Of a DNA stretch of 64,000 bases, positions 60,650 through 64,000 are shown piece after piece; position 1 is the stretch's first letter, and each line of letters starts with the position of its first letter. The notes below the pieces were generated by a model. It saw only the letters and a program-made list of their open reading frames with translations. It was not told where the DNA came from and searched no databases. The stretch spans positions 1 to 64,000 of the forward strand of contig MEPC01000012.1 of NCBI GenBank assembly GCA_001769655.1. The letters run 5' to 3'. A program made the translations under genes and the position numbers. The stretch is from Bacteroidetes bacterium RIFCSPLOWO2_12_FULL_37_12. Its GTDB lineage: Bacteria > Bacteroidota > Bacteroidia > 2-12-FULL-37-12.

Positions 60650-62641
60650 CTATTTTTGCCAATCCTTCACAATATCGAACTCTACTCTGCGGTTTTTCCG
60701 CTTATTTTCTTCGGTGTCATTTGAAACAATCGGTTTTGAAGACCCGAAACCCTGCGCGGAAACCCTGCGCGATTCAATATGACCTTTTTCCACCAGATAA
60801 TCCTTAATGGCATTGGCTCTTTTAAAAGAGAGTTCTGCATTGATTTCCTGATCGCCATCCGAATCGGTATGACCGGAAATGGTAAGTTTATAGGTAGGAT
60901 TATCGAGTAAGAATGTCATGATATAATATAAACTCTGAATCATTTCCGGAGAAATATCAGAACTATTCACTTTAAAATCTATGGCTTGGAATACAATTGG
61001 TTTATCCACATCCACAATTTTCGACAATAAGGCGATAATAGTGTCACCGTCCACCATGATTTCTTTTTCCACGCTGAAGAAATCATCTCCTTGAATCAGA
61101 ATTTTATATTTGGCTTTATTAATCAGATTAAAACTAAAAGAACCATCGGATCTCAAATAACGCGGCGCCACTTCAATATTATTAGTGACATCAATAATGG
61201 TTATTATTCCCCTCATGGATTTATTGTTAGTGGAGTCCACTAATTTTCCTTCCAGAATGGTTGTGGCATTGGGGCGGGCTTCCATAGGAAGGGGAAATGA
61301 ATAAATATCGAGATTCTGGTCGCTGTATTCGGAGCGGGCATAATACAGAAAGTCAGCTTTTTTATCAATAGTGAAATAATATTCCTCTCCGTCTCCATTA
61401 ACCAATGGACCTATATTCATGGGTTCTTTCCATCCATTAGTGGCACGGTAGGATTTATAAATATCGAGGTTACCAAAATTGAGCAGTTGTCCGTTAGAGC
61501 TGAAGTATAAGACCTCATAAACAGGATGATAAAAAGGGCTGAGTTCTTTTCCGGGTGTGTTGATAACCGGACCAAGATTTTCTGCTTTTCCCCACTTTCC
61601 TTTCTTGTTCCGCGTGGTCATGTAAATATCAGAACCCCCGAACCCTCCATAACGGTCTGAAGAAAAATACAAGGTATTTTCATCGGGTGACAGGGAAGGG
61701 TGTGAGTCCCAAGCCAAGCTGTTTACATTTTCACCCAGATTTTTTATGTCAACCCATTTTCCGTTGGCAAACCGGGCTGAGTAAATATCGCAATTACCCA
61801 GCCCATCACTTGCATCGCATCGTACAAAATACAAAAGGGTTCCATCTTTATTTAAAAAGGCAGATCCTTCGTTTTTCTGGCTGTTGATGTCACCGGGAAA
61901 TGGCACGGATGGTTCCCAAAAGGCATCCTCTTTCAGAGACAAATACAAGTCCTCATTCACACGATTAGAAACTGCATCAACATTTCGTTTGGAAGTAAAA
62001 ACCAGCCGGTCATTTGCCGCATTCATGGCCGGCGCATAGTCCGGAAATTCCGAATTAATTTCTTCACCCATGTTAATAAATACTCCTCGCGGTGGGCGCA
62101 TGGTATCAATGGCTTTGCGGTATTCTACCAATTCATAATAATAATCAAGTGGCACATAATTGTCTTTTTCATACGCAATCAGGGAATCATAATATTGCTG
62201 GATAATCCGGTTTTTTTTGTCCGGTTGATGACGTAACGCAATACGATACAATTCCTTGGCTTTTTCCATATTTCCGGATTGTTCTTCAAGTTGTCCCAGT
62301 TTCCATACCAAATCTATATCTTTTACAAAATTCATAATGCCAAATGACAACACGTAATCATTTAACATGTAATGAATTTTCTTAATATCATGTTTTTCCT
62401 GTGCTTTCTGTATAGCAGATAATTTTTTTAAGCTGTAGTGATAAGGTATTTTATTAAGATTGGTAAATGCAAGTAAATTAGGGGAATAAAACCGGGAAGA
62501 ATCCTTATTTTGAACGGAGAGTTCGGTATGCTTTTTTAATTTGAGTCCACCTTTTTGAGAAAAGGAATTCTGATGAATAAAAAGAATAATTAATATACTA
62601 TGAATAAAAAAAACTATACTTTTGGTAAAAGAAGGTGACAT
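60650..62641 (-). CDS. PD40/OmpA-family outer-membrane-associated protein
   Basis: 663 aa. Signal peptide, a TPR-like helical region (about 90-165: GQLEEQSGNMEKAKELYRIAL), a PD40 beta-propeller (about 200-440 with VFTSKR, LYFVR, LYFSSDRYGGFGGSDIYM), a carboxypeptidase-like beta-sandwich (about 450-530) and a C-terminal OmpA peptidoglycan-binding domain (ISGHTDSDGDQEINAELSF, RVSAQGFGSSKP, NRRVEF). This order is typical of Bacteroidota proteins such as PorE-like T9SS components, but T9SS involvement here is only a possibility. Confidence 0.88.
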   Translation of the reverse strand: MSPSFTKSIVFFIHSILIILFIHQNSFSQKGGLKLKKHTELSVQNKDSSRFYSPNLLAFTNLNKIPYHYSLKKLSAIQKAQEKHDIKKIHYMLNDYVLSFGIMNFVKDIDLVWKLGQLEEQSGNMEKAKELYRIALRHQPDKKNRIIQQYYDSLIAYEKDNYVPLDYYYELVEYRKAIDTMRPPRGVFINMGEEINSEFPDYAPAMNAANDRLVFTSKRNVDAVSNRVNEDLYLSLKEDAFWEPSVPFPGDINSQKNEGSAFLNKDGTLLYFVRCDASDGLGNCDIYSARFANGKWVDIKNLGENVNSLAWDSHPSLSPDENTLYFSSDRYGGFGGSDIYMTTRNKKGKWGKAENLGPVINTPGKELSPFYHPVYEVLYFSSNGQLLNFGNLDIYKSYRATNGWKEPMNIGPLVNGDGEEYYFTIDKKADFLYYARSEYSDQNLDIYSFPLPMEARPNATTILEGKLVDSTNNKSMRGIITIIDVTNNIEVAPRYLRSDGSFSFNLINKAKYKILIQGDDFFSVEKEIMVDGDTIIALLSKIVDVDKPIVFQAIDFKVNSSDISPEMIQSLYYIMTFLLDNPTYKLTISGHTDSDGDQEINAELSFKRANAIKDYLVEKGHIESRRVSAQGFGSSKPIVSNDTEENKRKNRRVEFDIVKDWQK

Positions 62642-62701
62642 AGGGGATTCGGAGATGTCCGGTAACTATTGCAAATATAGTAAAAGTTTTTGTAGTAAGG
62701 T

Positions 62702-62764
62702 GGTTGGAAGACGGAAGACGGAAGACGGAAGATGGAAGTCGGAAGTCGGAAGACGAAAGACGAG
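62702..62764. repeat. GGAAGACGGAAGTC tandem array
   Basis: About nine 7-bp units (GGAAGAC, GGAAGTC, GGAAGAT) between the divergent OmpA-family and terminal genes. No coding content. Confidence 0.85.
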
Positions 62765-62787
62765 GGCAGTATTTTATATGACTTCAA

Positions 62788-64000
62788 ATGAGAACTAACA
62801 TATTCACATTACTTCTGATTTTAAACCATTTGGAAAGTGTTTCCCAGGAGCAAAATAATGGTTTCACAAATTCATTACAGAAACAAATTCAAGCAGGGGG
62901 AATCCGAATAAGTTATCTTGAGGTCAACATGCCTGCAGAAGAGGCGAATCTGGGTTTAATGGGATTCCATAGCAACGTTGAATTTTTCAATAAACTCTAT
63001 GCAGGCATCGGATTATTTTCATCTGTCGCCGGTGAGCGCGGCGGACTTTTTACCTTAGGCATAAATACCGGATTTAAACAACGATTATATCATTCCTTGT
63101 ATCTTGATGTAAACCTCGTTTTTGGAGGGGGCGGCGGCGGACATTCGCCTGTGGGTGGTGGAGCGTTTATTAATCCGAAAATCGGAATTTATTATAATAA
63201 ATCCGGTATTTTAGCAGGTGTTCATTACAGTTATTTTGATTTCTTTTCAGGAGATATTGCAAGTCCTGGAATTTCTTATTTTATTGAGATTCCGTTAAAA
63301 TTAAAATTTGCATCTTATAACAAGATGAATCAATACGCAATAAATCAGGGAAAAGAACCTTACGAAAGCTGGAATGAAAGTGCCACTGTTTCCACTTTTA
63401 TTTGCCGGTTCGATAATTTCTTTCCTTTTGGAAGTTCCGAATATACATTTGGTGAAAAAATTAACAAAAACCTGCATCTGGTGGGTTTTGAATACGAACA
63501 TTTTCTTAAAAAAAATATTTTTTTATTTTTTCATGCGGACGGCGCTTATAAAGGATTTCGTTCAGGGTTTATGGATTTTTTCGTGGGTGCAGGCGTATCG
63601 TTTTTCTCATCCCGTAATTTTTATATGGTACCCAGAATTGCGTTTGGAGGCGGAGGCGGTGGGCGAATTCAGACAGGAGGTGGTTTATTGATTTATCCTT
63701 CTCTGAACCTTGAGCAAAAAATAAGTACAAATTTTTCTATTTCTGAAAATGGAGGATTTTTGATTACACCCTTTGGAAGTTTTAAGGCACTATCAGCAGG
63801 AATTTCACTTAAATACAATCTTTGCATGGGTGGCACTTTAAATCCGTTTAGTGGCACTGCATTAAATTCTTATCATTTTTTTGGGTTGCAATTTATCATT
63901 GAAAATCAGTCCTATCTGAAAGCCGCGCTACATTATGTAGCTCCGGAAAACACGCAACTGTTGTCATTGCAAATCAATGCGGATATCGGAAAACGATTTT
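62788..64000 (+). CDS. Outer-membrane beta-barrel-like hypothetical protein (3' partial)
   Basis: The frame from the ATG at 62788 stays open to the window end (404 codons). A signal peptide MRTNIFTLLLILNHLESVSQ is followed by alternating hydrophobic/polar strands and many glycine turns, including three Gly-rich loops (FGGGGGGHSP, AFGGGGGGRIQ). This is consistent with an outer-membrane barrel. No family is recognised. It is divergent from the OmpA-family gene across a 7-bp repeat array. Confidence 0.7.
   Translation, partial: MRTNIFTLLLILNHLESVSQEQNNGFTNSLQKQIQAGGIRISYLEVNMPAEEANLGLMGFHSNVEFFNKLYAGIGLFSSVAGERGGLFTLGINTGFKQRLYHSLYLDVNLVFGGGGGGHSPVGGGAFINPKIGIYYNKSGILAGVHYSYFDFFSGDIASPGISYFIEIPLKLKFASYNKMNQYAINQGKEPYESWNESATVSTFICRFDNFFPFGSSEYTFGEKINKNLHLVGFEYEHFLKKNIFLFFHADGAYKGFRSGFMDFFVGAGVSFFSSRNFYMVPRIAFGGGGGGRIQTGGGLLIYPSLNLEQKISTNFSISENGGFLITPFGSFKALSAGISLKYNLCMGGTLNPFSGTALNSYHFFGLQFIIENQSYLKAALHYVAPENTQLLSLQINADIGKRF

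Overview
The window is a stretch of a low-GC bacterial chromosome, almost certainly from the phylum Bacteroidota and probably an uncultured lineage. The evidence is two SusC-like/TonB-dependent receptors with an N-terminal carboxypeptidase-regulatory-like domain, a PD40-OmpA outer-membrane protein, a START_2-type protein, bacillithiol synthesis (BshC), futalosine-route menaquinone synthesis (MqnB), Bat-type aerotolerance proteins, and promoters of the Bacteroidota form TTTG-N19/20-TAnnTTTG (clearest at the tRNA-Gln gene). An oxygen-dependent HemF beside oxygen-sensitive 2-oxoacid:ferredoxin oxidoreductase genes suggests a facultative or microaerophilic organism.

Layout. 1-16 kb is housekeeping and envelope: MazG, a TonB receptor, a DUF58/BatD-like/BatA group, YggS, a 1233-aa secreted beta-propeller protein, Pth, L25, Prs, tRNA-Gln, a possibly truncated TPR protein, a START-like protein and tRNA-Met. 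16.3-34.3 kb is a catabolic island (see below). 34.4-50.7 kb returns to housekeeping: SufU/SufT-type Fe-S assembly, BshC, RimO, FtsY, TrmB, HemF, a fused branched-chain-type E1, MqnB, a cobalamin-type ABC importer pair, a PTPS/QueD protein, FolE, a MazF/PemK-type toxin-antitoxin pair and a thioredoxin-like protein. 50.8-56.7 kb is a five-gene operon in which two DNA methyltransferases and a putative restriction enzyme are followed by a membrane-anchored receiver-domain protein and a cysteine-rich HATPase kinase. 57-64 kb is envelope again: PAP2, TonB receptor, OmpA-family protein, and an outer-membrane protein cut by the window edge.

The most interesting system is the 16.3-34.3 kb cluster. 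Eleven closely spaced plus-strand genes encode a hydantoinase/oxoprolinase pair, a Rid protein, an acyl-CoA dehydrogenase lacking the usual catalytic Glu, a thiolase, a 3-hydroxyacyl-CoA dehydrogenase/enoyl-CoA hydratase fusion, a split B12-dependent acyl-CoA mutase (two genes), a family III CoA-transferase and an indolepyruvate-type oxidoreductase (IorA fused to a GltD-like flavin module, plus IorB). They are followed directly by a twelfth, a [2Fe-2S] subunit of a molybdenum hydroxylase. This matches, step by step, the anaerobic indole-3-acetate (auxin) degradation pathway described from Aromatoleum/Azoarcus (iaa genes). Here the indoleacetate-CoA ligase is replaced by an enzyme that would make indoleacetyl-CoA directly from indolepyruvate. 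I infer a complete tryptophan -> indolepyruvate -> indoleacetyl-CoA -> ring opening -> (2-aminophenyl)succinyl-CoA -> (2-aminobenzyl)malonyl-CoA -> 2-aminocinnamoyl-CoA -> 2-aminobenzoyl-CoA + acetyl-CoA route in a Bacteroidota. The large molybdenum and FAD subunits and the tryptophan aminotransferase are not in the window.

The intergenic space is unusually rich in repeats: at least three MITE-like hairpin families, a 22-28 bp palindrome in three copies, and many locus-specific 7-10 bp tandem arrays. Several of these run into gene ends. A short palindrome, GTGNCAC, is strongly over-represented by my hand count and absent from the restriction-modification region.
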